Assembly (NCBI GenBank): GCA_010672965.1
Contig: JAAHFN010000039.1
Coordinates: forward strand, 1-60,876
Direction of reading: 5' to 3'
DNA: 60,876 bases
Source of the DNA: Oscillatoria sp. SIO1A7
GTDB taxonomy: Bacteria > Cyanobacteriota > Cyanobacteriia > Cyanobacteriales > Laspinemataceae
The stretch's first letter is position 1. The number at the start of each line of letters is the position of its first letter. A program made the position numbers and the translations under genes. The notes beneath the pieces are model-generated. The model had not been told where the DNA came from. It saw only the letters and a program-made list of their open reading frames with translations, and did no database searches. Positions 1-7,721 of the stretch are shown piece after piece.

Positions 1-21
1 TAGCAGGATCGACAGGCCTGT

Positions 22-255
22 ATGCGGTTATTATTAAGAACTAACCCTAAACACATGATAATTTTAAGTTTAAAACAAGGCACTTTCTTTGTAAAAAGTC
101 AAACTTATTTAAGATGCGTTTGCCCTGATTGTATTGCAAAACTTTGGGCTGAAGCGGGCTACGCTCCTGCAGTTCCTAGCGAAGTTCCTTTTCCCTCAAA
201 CGACCGGGACGAGTCGGACGAGAACAATGATGAGTTAGACGAGATTCCTTTTTAA
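22..255 (+). CDS. Small protein with SSB-like acidic C-terminal tip
   Basis: A 77-residue protein with a CPDC pair in the middle (possible metal site) and a long Asp/Glu/Asn-rich tail ending in DELDEIPF. That ending closely resembles the conserved tip of bacterial single-stranded DNA-binding protein (DDDIPF), which recruits replication and repair proteins. No OB fold is visible, so this is not SSB itself; it could be a tail-bearing accessory protein or the remnant of one. An internal ATG at 55 is an alternative start. It is the first of a run of plus-strand genes reaching 1987. Function unknown; the tail resemblance is seen, its role is inferred. Confidence 0.55.
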   Translation: MRLLLRTNPKHMIILSLKQGTFFVKSQTYLRCVCPDCIAKLWAEAGYAPAVPSEVPFPSNDRDESDENNDELDEIPF

Positions 256-278
256 GGACTTAGTTGGGCTTGAGAACT

Positions 279-719
279 ATGGAAGACAAACGAAGATGGT
301 TGCGCGTTACTTGCACGGTCTGGGGTGGCGATCGCACTTACAATATTTTCGCAGACCCGAATTCTGCCGAAGACATTTGCGGTGCCTTTCGCGAGCGTGG
401 AGGGTTTGAATGGTACGCTCCTCTTCAGGTTTTGAAGGTTAACAAAGCTAAGCCTCCATCGCCGGATAGTAGCGCAGAAATAGATGTTAGAAGGGGACGG
501 GCAGAGGAAGAAAGGCGGCGAAACTACATTGAGGCACGTCTCGACGCCGCAAGCTCTCTTCAAGACCTCAAGAGCCTTGTGTGCGATTATATCAAGGACG
601 TGGAACGCCTAGATTTAGAGCAAGGCCATGACTGGGAGTCGCGTAAAGAAAAGCTTAGAAAGCGAACGCAAGGGGTTCTTGTTTTTTTTCAAAGGTTAAG
701 CCACCTCGGTACTAAATGA
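279..719 (+). CDS. Hypothetical protein, charged C-terminal half
   Basis: About 146 residues. The N-terminal 50 residues look like a compact beta-rich domain (WLRVTCTVWGGDRTYNIF); the rest is highly charged and probably helical (RRGRAEEERRRNYIEARL). I do not recognise the family. A TTG 15 bases upstream is an alternative start, but the ATG at 279 is preferred. Its stop codon overlaps the next start by four bases (ATGA at 716-719), so the two are probably translated together. Confidence 0.6.
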   Translation: MEDKRRWLRVTCTVWGGDRTYNIFADPNSAEDICGAFRERGGFEWYAPLQVLKVNKAKPPSPDSSAEIDVRRGRAEEERRRNYIEARLDAASSLQDLKSLVCDYIKDVERLDLEQGHDWESRKEKLRKRTQGVLVFFQRLSHLGTK

Positions 720-1396
720 CCAAAGGTAGTCCAATGAACAATAGAACGTTTATAAAAAGGGTAAGATTGCTTGACGAGTTAAAAAGCACCAGCTCCGAGG
801 GAATTGTTTCGCTTCCTGGTCTTGCTTCTGAATTTTTCATGGATATAGATGCTGCTGGCCTTTCAAGCTTGTTTTGCCTTCCCTTGGAGTTCAGAGACAA
901 CGGCGTTATAGAACTTAGTTTTGACGGGGCGATCGCAGCTACCCCAAGAGCCGCTGGTTGTATAGTCCGGTGCGCCTTGGCTTTGTTTCAAGAACGAAAC
1001 GTTCCCGTGGTCTTTACGGATGTTGCGTCTCACATTTGGGACGTTTTGAACCTTTGCTGTTGCAGCTTAAAACCCCCTATAGCATTTTGGGTTGTTAACG
1101 AAGAAGAAAATTTAATAGTTGGGGGGCTGTCAAAGAGGAACGAAGAAATATTGTCCATTATTGCAGCAAATGGAATGACCAGCGCTAACGAGCTGTCGTC
1201 GTTCTTGTATGACGAGCGCACCAAAGTCTCCGTAGGTACGGCTAGCATTTACCTGCAAAAGCTGTTTCTCTTCGGCCTTCTGCTTAGAGAAAAGGTCACT
1301 GCTTCTGAAACTAACAGGATAGAAAGAGGCTGGACATACCTTTATCAAATAGTGCCGGATGCATTAATTTTCAGTGAAGGGGGGGAGAACTATTAA
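716..1396 (+). CDS. Possible STAS-like domain plus winged-helix protein
   Basis: 226 residues. Residues 1-135 resemble the layout of STAS-like proteins: a beta strand (GVIELSFDG), a helix, a second strand (VPVVFTDV) and a helix. Residues 140-215 look like a winged helix-turn-helix (NEEILSIIAANGMTSANELSSF, then a second helix and a basic wing). The start overlaps the previous stop (ATGA); an internal ATG at 734 is possible. A two-domain regulator is my best guess, with moderate support for the HTH part and weak support for the STAS part. Confidence 0.5.
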   Translation: MTKGSPMNNRTFIKRVRLLDELKSTSSEGIVSLPGLASEFFMDIDAAGLSSLFCLPLEFRDNGVIELSFDGAIAATPRAAGCIVRCALALFQERNVPVVFTDVASHIWDVLNLCCCSLKPPIAFWVVNEEENLIVGGLSKRNEEILSIIAANGMTSANELSSFLYDERTKVSVGTASIYLQKLFLFGLLLREKVTASETNRIERGWTYLYQIVPDALIFSEGGENY

Positions 1397-1730
1397 GGAG
1401 AGGGGGGACCTGACCTGTTTGGTCAAAGACATTGGTCTGTCTTGGAGCCAAACGAACAAAACCACGGCGGTTGGTACAGCGCGATCGCCAAGCGAACCGG
1501 CTATTGCGATCGCCGCCCCTCAGCAAAAGTGTTCTTGGAAGGCCTTGCTACGGCGGGGCGAACTCAGGGTTAAGGCTTTGAGCCCCAGGGCGGTTGCTAG
1601 GCTTCAGGGAGTCCCGGGTCTTTACCAGTTAATTGGGACAAAGTCCCAGCAGGTCACTATCCTCGGGAATGGGGTGCCGCCCGTTCTTATTGAAAAAATG
1701 TGGCATCCAATACTAAAAGCAATAAGCTGA
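1374..1730 (+). pseudogene. C-terminal fragment of a C5-cytosine DNA methyltransferase
   Basis: The last 55 residues match the end of C5-cytosine methyltransferases: LSPRAVARLQGVPGLY corresponds to motif IX and ILGNGVPP to motif X. The catalytic PCQ and ENV motifs and the SAM-binding motifs I-III are absent, and the upstream 60 residues do not look like the family. It is therefore a truncated remnant or the C-terminal half of a split enzyme. The start is a GTG at 1374 inside the end of the previous gene, or a later TTG. It cannot methylate on its own. Confidence 0.6.
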
Positions 1731-1741
1731 GGAAGATTTAC

Positions 1742-1987
1742 ATGAGACTGGATGAAAAGCTAATCAGGCTTCACCGTAACGTGAAGATCATTATTACGCC
1801 TCTTGTTGTCAGATTCTCGGAAAAAGAACGGCTCAAGACTGGTTACTTGATTCGCGTTGAGTTTATTAGCGGTGAAGAGCTTAAAAGGTTTCGTACTGAG
1901 TGGAGTTTTGCTCGCGATGGAATTGTTACCAAGGAAAAGCTGTTTCAAGCGATAACTGAACAGATTGATGTAAGCATGGAAAATTAG
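1742..1987 (+). CDS. Small hypothetical protein
   Basis: 81 residues starting at the ATG at 1742, nine bases after a GAGG ribosome-binding site; a longer frame from 1700 lacks such a site. The protein is basic and alternates beta-type and helical segments. No family recognised. It overlaps nothing and is the last gene of the plus-strand run. Confidence 0.55.
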   Translation: MRLDEKLIRLHRNVKIIITPLVVRFSEKERLKTGYLIRVEFISGEELKRFRTEWSFARDGIVTKEKLFQAITEQIDVSMEN

Positions 1988-2006
1988 CAGAGTGTTTGGC
2001 GGCGGT

Positions 2007-2024
2007 GGGGGGTGGGTGGGCGGG
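2007..2024 (+). other. G-quadruplex motif
   Basis: Four runs of at least three G separated by single bases (G6-T-G3-T-G3-C-G3). Single-base loops give the most stable parallel G-quadruplex type. It lies 20 bases after the stop of the plus-strand run and next to the terminator of the converging minus-strand gene, so it could help to end or pause plus-strand transcription. Confidence 0.8.
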
Positions 2025-2027
2025 CGT

Positions 2028-2057
2028 AAAAAAAATACCGCCCAGTAAAAACCGGGC
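2028..2057 (-). terminator. Intrinsic terminator of the minus-strand gene
   Basis: On the minus strand the six-base stem GCCCGG/CTGGGC (2057-2040, one G-U pair) is followed closely by a run of eight T (2035-2028). It lies just after the stop codon at 2068. Confidence 0.7.
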
Positions 2058-2067
2058 TGGCACGGAC

Positions 2068-2661
2068 TTATTTGTTCTTCTTAATGAAGTCAGAAACTGC
2101 CATTTCAGCCTTCCAACTGCTCATTCCGTCTAAGCATATCATATTTCGAGTCCAGGTTGGCTCTATCATTAGTTTGCTTTCGTTTGCTAGGACTTTAGCA
2201 TAACGTTCTAGCTGTCGTTCTCTTCCTGGCAAACCTTCCCATTCCCATTCTAGAACATAGTACCTCCTCCTTGATTTACTTGCGCTTTGACTTACAAAAA
2301 TTGGGCTAAATATTCCGCTTGCTGGCTCCGCTTTGTTAAGCCTGATTAAAGTCATTATTTCAAGTAAAGACAGCAGGCTTCTTTTTTTGAGGTACGTTAC
2401 TAATACTACCTGTTTTGGCAGAGAGCCTTCTTCGCAGACAAACCATACTTGCCCCCAAAGAGTGTTCTTAGTTTCACCAAAGGAACCAAACAGCTTGCTC
2501 ACCTTCAGGATTGCTATTTGGTTTCTTCCTTGGTACTCTTTGCTATTTATCGTCCATTTGCCAATCTTACAGTTATTCCTTGCTATAATTGGAGTTTGCG
2601 GAACCATGATTGAGTCCTTTACTCCCGAGCCAAAAACCTTGATTCTTCTTCTTTGATTCAT
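2068..2661 (-). CDS. Hypothetical protein, paralogue of the 3569-4243 product
   Basis: 197 residues. It aligns along its length with the product at 3569-4243: shared blocks include ARNNCKIGKWT, KLFGSFGETKNTLWGQVWFV, VTYLK, and YYVLEWEW. The family is unknown to me. The rich beta content, the conserved WGQ-WFV core and occurrence in a plasmid-like context would fit a nucleic-acid-binding protein, but this is a guess. Unlike its paralogue it ends in a basic tail (FIKKNK) and lacks the acidic EEEEF ending. Confidence 0.6.
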   Translation of the reverse strand: MNQRRRIKVFGSGVKDSIMVPQTPIIARNNCKIGKWTINSKEYQGRNQIAILKVSKLFGSFGETKNTLWGQVWFVCEEGSLPKQVVLVTYLKKRSLLSLLEIMTLIRLNKAEPASGIFSPIFVSQSASKSRRRYYVLEWEWEGLPGRERQLERYAKVLANESKLMIEPTWTRNMICLDGMSSWKAEMAVSDFIKKNK

Positions 2662-2684
2662 TATTGACGTTTGCGTTAGGCTAG

Positions 2685-2706
2685 CCTGGACTAGAATTAG
2701 TCCAGG
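2685..2706 (+). repeat. Perfect inverted repeat between ardA and its downstream gene
   Basis: Nine-base perfect arms CCTGGACTA/TAGTCCAGG around a four-base loop. On the plus strand it is followed by a T-rich stretch (TTGTTTCTT), on the minus strand it is not. It lies in the leader of the 2068-2661 gene. It could be a weak plus-strand terminator or an operator. Confidence 0.5.
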
Positions 2707-2757
2707 TTGTTTCTTGGCAAAATTTAGAGCCGCTTCCTGGCTATCCTTGACTTACTT

Positions 2758-3492
2758 CTAAGCAAAAAAGCAAAACGTTCCCTTGCTAGTCCGTTTAATG
2801 AGAAGCCCGTTATATTCCATGTCGCGAATAATTGCGTCCATGTCCAGATAGTCTTTAGTGGCGACTCCGTTTATTTCTACCTTGCTTAGTTCGTCTGGAA
2901 GTAGGTCTAGAACGTAGTCTTCCTTGTCGTTGTATTCCCCCAAAAAGTCGTCTTGGAAGTTGTCTATGGTTCCTAGGCTTCCCCTGTCGTTCCACCATAT
3001 GGCAAACGCTTCTCCGAAACTTTCCGCCATTTCAGCAAGTTTAGACACTAACTCGAAGCTGTCATACTCTTCGATTACAATTCCCTTGAAACCTTGGTAT
3101 TCATGTATTGCCCACTCTTCGGCTACTGGCTCCGAAGAGTAGCTCAGCATTTCTTGAACTTGTTCGAGAATGCTCTCTGGGCTTTGCAAAGCGCTTATCC
3201 AAGCTCCATGTAATACACTACTGTTGTAACTTGCAAGGCAGGCGACGTAAATTGCCGGAGTTCCTTCCTCTACCTTCTCTTCGATGCGATCGCGTACTTC
3301 ATCCCACAGGGTTTCGTACTTGGCTACTTGTGCTGTAACCTTGCTCAAAGAAAGGGCTAACTCCAGAGCCCTTTCGTCTATCTTCTGAGCAATTGCGATG
3401 TTCCTTTCTTCTATTGAAATGGACAGTCCGTAAACTTGCTCTGCAATTGATTTGCAGTCCTTATCGTCCTTGAACTTAATAACTATGTACAT
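2758..3492 (-). CDS. ardA: Antirestriction protein ArdA with N-terminal extension
   Basis: ArdA proteins are acidic DNA mimics that inhibit type I restriction enzymes and protect incoming plasmids and conjugative elements. Residues 78-244 match the family: IYVACLASYNSSVLHGAWI, then EEWAIHEYQGF, an acidic middle (EYDSFELV), the FLGEYNDKEDYVLDLL block and the YLDMDAIIRDM ending. Residues 1-77 are an extra charged helical region not usual in ArdA. The start at 3492 is chosen because GGAG stands five bases upstream; a longer frame to 3531 runs into a terminator. It strongly marks the region as mobile. Confidence 0.88.
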   Translation of the reverse strand: MYIVIKFKDDKDCKSIAEQVYGLSISIEERNIAIAQKIDERALELALSLSKVTAQVAKYETLWDEVRDRIEEKVEEGTPAIYVACLASYNSSVLHGAWISALQSPESILEQVQEMLSYSSEPVAEEWAIHEYQGFKGIVIEEYDSFELVSKLAEMAESFGEAFAIWWNDRGSLGTIDNFQDDFLGEYNDKEDYVLDLLPDELSKVEINGVATKDYLDMDAIIRDMEYNGLLIKRTSKGTFCFFA

Positions 3493-3503
3493 AGCTTCTC
3501 CGC

Positions 3504-3534
3504 AAAAAAAAAGCTTGCCCATTGAGGACAAGCT
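3504..3534 (-). terminator. Intrinsic terminator abutting the ardA start
   Basis: On the minus strand AGCTTGTCC and GGGCAAGCT form a stem, followed by nine T. The T run ends 11 bases before the ardA ATG and directly touches its ribosome-binding site, leaving no room for a promoter between them. It ends the upstream gene but must be passed by any transcript that expresses ardA from farther upstream. Confidence 0.8.
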
Positions 3535-3568
3535 GTTACAGTTTGGTTTGATTCCTACGCAGGTTCGT

Positions 3569-4243
3569 TTAAAACTCTTCTTCTTCTGGGTCTGCTAATC
3601 GTGGCAGGTTGGCCTTGGTTTTCTCGCGACCTTGAAGGCTGTTAATTATCATTGCAACTTCGTGCTGAGGTAGATTGTCTAGACAAATCATTTGTCGCGT
3701 CCCGTCCACATCAACAAGTAAATCGGCATGATCCAGCAGCGCTGCCGCAGCTTGCTCGACTATTTCCCATTGGTTCTCTTCTCGCTCCGTCCAATCCCAT
3801 TCTAGGACGTAGTAGTTGACCGCTCGCGGCACTCCGTCCTTCCCAGTCTTTTGACCCGTTCGTTTCGCAAATGTTGGCACGAAGATTCCTTCTGCGGGCT
3901 CAATGCCCCGTGCCTGGATTAAGGCAACTAGGGTGTTAAATTCTTGTAGCGATTGTCCTTTAATGTAAGTGACCATTGCTACATTCTTGGGAAGATCTCC
4001 TGCTTCAGCAACAAACCAAATTTGCCCCCAAATAGTGTTTTGGGTTTGCCCCAGGCTTCCGAAGAACTTGCTGAATTTAAGTATGGTCATTGACAGTTTG
4101 GAGCCGTATTCCTTGTCGCCACCCATAGTCCATTTGCCGCTCTGGCAATTGTTGCGGACTGCTAAAGGCATATTTGGGACTAGAATTGAGTTCTCCTTCT
4201 TAGCTCCAAAAACATTTAAGGACGGGCGTTGCTTGCCGTTCAT
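3569..4243 (-). CDS. Hypothetical protein, paralogue of 2068-2661, acidic tail
   Basis: 224 residues from the ATG at 4243, which has GGAG six bases upstream and lines up with the start of the paralogue at 2661; a longer open frame reaches 4369 but looks untranslated. The conserved core matches the paralogue (AVRNNCQSGKWTM, KFFGSLGQTQNTIWGQIWFV, NYYVLEWDW, RQMICLDNLP). It ends in a short acidic tail, DPEEEEF, with a terminal Phe as in SSB. Together with plasmid-like neighbours this suggests a DNA-metabolism protein, but the family is not recognised. Confidence 0.62.
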   Translation of the reverse strand: MNGKQRPSLNVFGAKKENSILVPNMPLAVRNNCQSGKWTMGGDKEYGSKLSMTILKFSKFFGSLGQTQNTIWGQIWFVAEAGDLPKNVAMVTYIKGQSLQEFNTLVALIQARGIEPAEGIFVPTFAKRTGQKTGKDGVPRAVNYYVLEWDWTEREENQWEIVEQAAAALLDHADLLVDVDGTRQMICLDNLPQHEVAMIINSLQGREKTKANLPRLADPEEEEF

Positions 4244-4375
4244 ACTGTTCTCCATATTGGTCTCATCAGCGCCGAGTTTAAACCCCTCGGCGGACGCAGC
4301 GATCGCGTTTCGACGGGTATCAGAAAAAGGCCGGATGCAAATGCACCCGACCCTATACGGACTGTTCAACTGGTA

Positions 4376-5077
4376 CTAGAACTCTTCAGGCTCAGGGTAA
4401 AATCGAAGTTCTGCCACCTTGTAAGCTAAGGATTCTTGAGTTTCAGTAATTTCGGCCTCTATCTGCTGGGTCTTGTCGTTGTTGATAAGCTCCTCTATCT
4501 TTTCCTGTAAAGTTTCGATTTGAGACTTAAGACTTACTAGCTTGGGGCTATGACGGCGCATGAGCTGCTGCTGCTCTTGCTTCAGAGCTAGTCCTAGCTG
4601 CGATAGCTTTTCAACTTCACTGGTGCGAGGGGTTTCCTTCCGGAAGGCAAGAACCAATTTGCCCTTACCTTCACCTCGGGCGACAACGTGGCTGTCCCCG
4701 TTCTTGCTAAAGCGATCGCAAGCCTCCGCAATCGCCTCCATTTCTATGGCTTCAGCCCGGTACGCGGCTAACTTAGCAATGTGCCGAAGATTTAAATATC
4801 GCTCTACTGGCGTTTGGCCTTCTGCCTCCAAGTCTAGAACGATTTCGTCAAAAGCGCCTCGGCCTTGAAGCTTTCGCAACTTGCTGGTAATTGCGGCGCG
4901 ATCGCCAAACCACTTCAGCAATAGCTCCGCTGGTTCTTCAGAAGCCATGTCAGCCAGGTCAAAAACTAAGCGTTCCAGAAGCCTTTGCATTTCGTATTCT
5001 GTTACGTCTTCTAGCTGAAGTTCGTCGATCGCTTCCCTTGCTGCCTTGACTAAGTTGACTAGAAGTGATATCCTCAT
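4376..5077 (-). CDS. Hypothetical coiled-coil protein
   Basis: 233 residues, mostly helical. The last 80 residues have heptad-like spacing (LGLALKQEQQQLMRR, SQIETLQEKIEELI, IEAEITETQESL) and should form a coiled coil. It ends EPEEF, another acidic tip with terminal Phe. GAGGG four bases before the ATG supports the start at 5077. Function unknown; being next to the 3569-4243 gene it may be co-expressed with it. Confidence 0.6.
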   Translation of the reverse strand: MRISLLVNLVKAAREAIDELQLEDVTEYEMQRLLERLVFDLADMASEEPAELLLKWFGDRAAITSKLRKLQGRGAFDEIVLDLEAEGQTPVERYLNLRHIAKLAAYRAEAIEMEAIAEACDRFSKNGDSHVVARGEGKGKLVLAFRKETPRTSEVEKLSQLGLALKQEQQQLMRRHSPKLVSLKSQIETLQEKIEELINNDKTQQIEAEITETQESLAYKVAELRFYPEPEEF

Positions 5078-5115
5078 AGTACCCTCATGTAACTTTGGTA
5101 TAGTGAGATACGACT

Positions 5116-5143
5116 AAGGGCGGCAACGGTGCCACCCTTTTTT
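5116..5143 (+). terminator. Plus-strand terminator hairpin without a plus-strand gene
   Basis: AAGGG-C-GGCA / TGCC-A-CCCTT stem with T6 following on the plus strand. Both flanking genes are on the minus strand, so it would end an antisense transcript or act only as a leader hairpin for the gene starting at 5077. Confidence 0.65.
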
Positions 5144-5145
5144 CT

Positions 5146-5613
5146 TTAGAACAAGCTCAATTGTTTGCAGTCCTTCACCGGAGACTTAAACTGTCCGTCA
5201 AACCCAGACAAAACTGGAATTCCTTGCTTTGTCGCAGTTTTGACCGTATGAGCAGTTCCCCCCGTGCGGTCGCCGTTGTAGTAGGCAATCAACAAGTCTG
5301 AGCCTTTGAGCATTGCCTTGTTGCGTTTGTGCATACAGCCCCTTGAATAGGACTCCGACACGAGGATTTGCTTAGATGCGTAGGGGAGCATATGCAGTCG
5401 CGAATGTTGGTTCGGGCAAGGCAACCACGCCTCGAATTCTATTTCCAATTCAAAGCAAGCCTCGGCGCAAAGGGTGTCCGCACCCAATGCCATCCCAATT
5501 CGGACAACACAAGGGGAGTCTATTTGGTTTAGCATATGTTTGATGTCTTGCTTAGCATTCGGTGCTAGCTTGTTTGGACGGTGGCCGGTGAAAGTGACTA
5601 TTTGAGTTGACAT
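5146..5613 (-). CDS. SLOG-superfamily protein (DUF1273/YpsA-like) with clamp motif
   Basis: About 155 residues from the ATG at 5613. It opens with TFTGHRPNKL, the signature of the DUF1273/YpsA branch of the SLOG (Rossmann-like) superfamily, and continues with the GMALGADTLCAE and YYNGDRTGGTAHTVKTA blocks expected for nucleotide binding. The last six residues are KQLSLF, a near-consensus sliding-clamp-binding motif. SLOG proteins bind nucleotides or their derivatives and are common in prokaryotic conflict systems and mobile elements. Its substrate is unknown. Confidence 0.8.
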   Translation of the reverse strand: MSTQIVTFTGHRPNKLAPNAKQDIKHMLNQIDSPCVVRIGMALGADTLCAEACFELEIEFEAWLPCPNQHSRLHMLPYASKQILVSESYSRGCMHKRNKAMLKGSDLLIAYYNGDRTGGTAHTVKTATKQGIPVLSGFDGQFKSPVKDCKQLSLF

Positions 5614-5716
5614 ATTGTTGAGACTATTAAGACGTCGATACTGAGAAACAAAATCTGAAGAATGACTGTTTGAAGAAGCCAGCAAAGTGGTTTCCAGTCA
5701 GAACTGTTGAAAGCCT

Positions 5717-6175
5717 TCACAGAACTGCTCCTGTTACTTGAAGGGAGCAGTTGAATGTTGCCATTGGAGAAATTGCAGCGCCGTATTTAACCCAGAAGAA
5801 TTGGTGGCTAGAGCTGTAAATGCCGATTAGCTTTTCGAGACTTTGGCCAGACATTCCCCGGATTTTCAGCTCTAGGGGTGCTAGCCTTTGTCGCTTTGAT
5901 TTGCGGGGCACTTCTTCTTGCTTGTGAAAGTCGAAGTAGCCACCAAAAGCTACTGCAGTGCGTCGCCAGCGGTTCGTTGACTGCTCGGTACAGCCTAGAT
6001 AGACAATCAAACCTTTAATGGGAGAATTGGGCTCCGTCTCTTCCCAGCCCCATTTATTTGAATAGGTAATACAAATTGCGATTGCTTCTTCTGGCAGGAC
6101 TGCTACAACGAAATTGCCGTGGGGCGACTCCTTCGTAACCTTCCATTCATGTCCGGCGAAATTTATGGTTTTCAT
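5717..6175 (-). CDS. Hypothetical protein
   Basis: About 152 residues starting with the ATG at 6175 (a GTG at 6196 would touch the upstream terminator). Predicted mixed alpha/beta with several Trp residues. No family recognised. It is separated from the upstream gene by the terminator at 6197-6228. Confidence 0.5.
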   Translation of the reverse strand: MKTINFAGHEWKVTKESPHGNFVVAVLPEEAIAICITYSNKWGWEETEPNSPIKGLIVYLGCTEQSTNRWRRTAVAFGGYFDFHKQEEVPRKSKRQRLAPLELKIRGMSGQSLEKLIGIYSSSHQFFWVKYGAAISPMATFNCSLQVTGAVL

Positions 6176-6196
6176 TGCTTTTGCTGAATTGAACAC

Positions 6197-6228
6197 AAAA
6201 AAGCTGCGCTACTCAGAGGCAGCGCAGC
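6197..6228 (-). terminator. Intrinsic terminator upstream of the 5717-6175 gene
   Basis: Eight-base perfect stem GCTGCGCT/AGCGCAGC followed by six T on the minus strand. It ends the 6249-6584 gene and lies about 20 bases before the next start codon, so the next gene has no space for its own promoter. Confidence 0.8.
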
Positions 6229-6248
6229 AAGAAAAACGAAACTAACGT

Positions 6249-6584
6249 CTAGAAGGGAAGGTTCCAGCCCGGGACTAGAGAAAAGCTGGTGTCTTGGTAC
6301 CCTTTTAATTCTTCCCACTCGCACTCTACCGGTGGCATCCAAGAGTTGTCTATCCAGTTTTCTGCTGGGTGTTGAAGAGTGAGGTTAAAGTCTTTAAGTA
6401 AGAACTTGACTGACTCAACGCCTTCCCGGTAAGCTTCTGCCCAGGTATTGAAGTACATTGGAGAGTCAGACTGAGCTGGTATTAGTACCCAGTCGCCCCA
6501 CTCTTTGTTGACGCCTGCGTTTGCTACAATCTCAAACGCTAAGTCTTTGTCTTGATTGAGAATGATAGTCGTGGAAAAAGTCAT
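6249..6584 (-). CDS. Small hypothetical protein
   Basis: About 111 residues from the ATG at 6584. Acidic, with several Trp residues in a beta-rich arrangement and the C-terminal ending WNLPF. No family recognised. Confidence 0.5.
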   Translation of the reverse strand: MTFSTTIILNQDKDLAFEIVANAGVNKEWGDWVLIPAQSDSPMYFNTWAEAYREGVESVKFLLKDFNLTLQHPAENWIDNSWMPPVECEWEELKGYQDTSFSLVPGWNLPF

Positions 6585-6639
6585 CTTTTTTCTATTCAAA
6601 AACTACAAGGATAAGAAACTGCATTAAGCTAAGAAAAAC

Positions 6640-6895
6640 GCCTTCGATGAAAACGTCCGCCAACACCAATACCGTAGGCACTGGCAGCAGAAACTAATGA
6701 GAAAATAGGCGATTGTTTCGGAACAAAAAGCGGTCGCCACAACCGACACCGTAGGCACCGGGACTGGAGGCCAATCAGAAGACAGGCGATTGCTCCGAAC
6801 GAGAAGCGATCGCCAACACCGATACCCGCAGGGCGCGAGCAAGGAAGACTAGCAAAAAGGCAGGCGATCGCTCCGAATAAGAAGCGACGGCCTTG
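6640..6895 (+). repeat. Cluster of diverged 76-bp HIP1-bearing repeats
   Basis: Three to four degenerate copies of the unit described at 9470-9665: GGCGAT...ATCGCC hairpin arms, then an (A/G)CACCGTAGGCAC(T/C)GG block. They fill the gap between two minus-strand genes. The copies differ more from each other here than at 9470-9665, so this cluster is probably older. Confidence 0.75.
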
Positions 6896-6919
6896 AACTC
6901 AAAACGTAAGCGTTATTCG

Positions 6920-7645
6920 TCAAAACCGAAAAACTTCGCATTGGTTCATCAGTTCGATAGTTCGTTTGGTTCCTGCCGATTTTCCGTCCCAAACAGCTAA
7001 GGCAGACTGAGAGTGACGACGCATTATTTCATCTCGTTTTTGGTAGCCACCATTAGGAACCAATATCGCCTTGCGCCCCAGTAAATTGTTCCGAACTACT
7101 AGGCCGTTCGGTGCAAAGACTATGGCTCGCCTGTAGTCAGCTTTGACTATTTCTTCTTGCCAAAGGCGGTCGGCACCAGGAGCGTCTCCAACTAAGAAGA
7201 AAGACTCTTGTTCTATCTCCTGGTGCAAACAAGCAATTGCCTTTTTTGGTAAGGACTGACAACTACGGGAGCCGCAAAGCATTACCCACTCAACTTGAAA
7301 CAAGTCTATGATTCGGGCTATGTAACTGCCGTGAGAGTCCAGCGGCTCGCGATCGCAATAAAGGTCTATGTTTTTGTGCGAACACGCAAGCTGAATAATT
7401 GATGCGATCGCCTTGCTTTTCTTCTTGGTAGCTAAGTAATGACGGAACTCCCGGTACAGAAGCCGTTGGTACAGGTTAATGGACTCCCGATTGTAGCCCG
7501 ATAGGCAGTAGGGGTTTTCCAGAACTGAAGACTTACAGCCTTGCCCAATATAAGCCATGAGTTTACCATTGCGTTCCAAAAGCCAGTTGTCCTTGAATGG
7601 AAAGGAGCCTAGTTCGCTAACGTTTTTGACTTGTATGTTTGTCAT
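6920..7645 (-). CDS. DUF4326-SLOG fusion protein
   Basis: About 241 residues from the ATG at 7645. Residues 30-112 follow the DUF4326 pattern: AYIGQG near the start, ENPYCLSG, a helical middle, then a short Cys/His region (LYCDREPLDSHGSYIARII). Residues 118-241 form a SLOG domain of the DUF2493/YspA type: VMLCGSRS, FFLVGDAPGADRLWQEE, KRDEIMRRH, ALAVWDGKSAGTKRTIELM. Both domains are thought to bind nucleotide-like ligands. It is the second SLOG protein within 2.5 kb, which suggests a shared small-molecule theme. The ligand is unknown. Confidence 0.75.
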   Translation of the reverse strand: MTNIQVKNVSELGSFPFKDNWLLERNGKLMAYIGQGCKSSVLENPYCLSGYNRESINLYQRLLYREFRHYLATKKKSKAIASIIQLACSHKNIDLYCDREPLDSHGSYIARIIDLFQVEWVMLCGSRSCQSLPKKAIACLHQEIEQESFFLVGDAPGADRLWQEEIVKADYRRAIVFAPNGLVVRNNLLGRKAILVPNGGYQKRDEIMRRHSQSALAVWDGKSAGTKRTIELMNQCEVFRF

Positions 7646-7721
7646 TGGTTTTAGTTGGTAAAAGATCAAGGTGCGCAGGCGGCCGTCCCCGTGAAGGAAG
7701 CAACCGCCTGCAAAAGCTGGA

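Noticed and set aside
4244-4369. N-terminal extension of the 3569-4243 protein
   Set aside because: The paralogue starts at the same place as the ATG at 4243, which has a good GGAG site; the extension has no similarity.
6624-6842. Open frame within the repeat cluster
   Set aside because: It consists only of HIP1-bearing repeats; the same peptide pattern appears in other frames in the other clusters.
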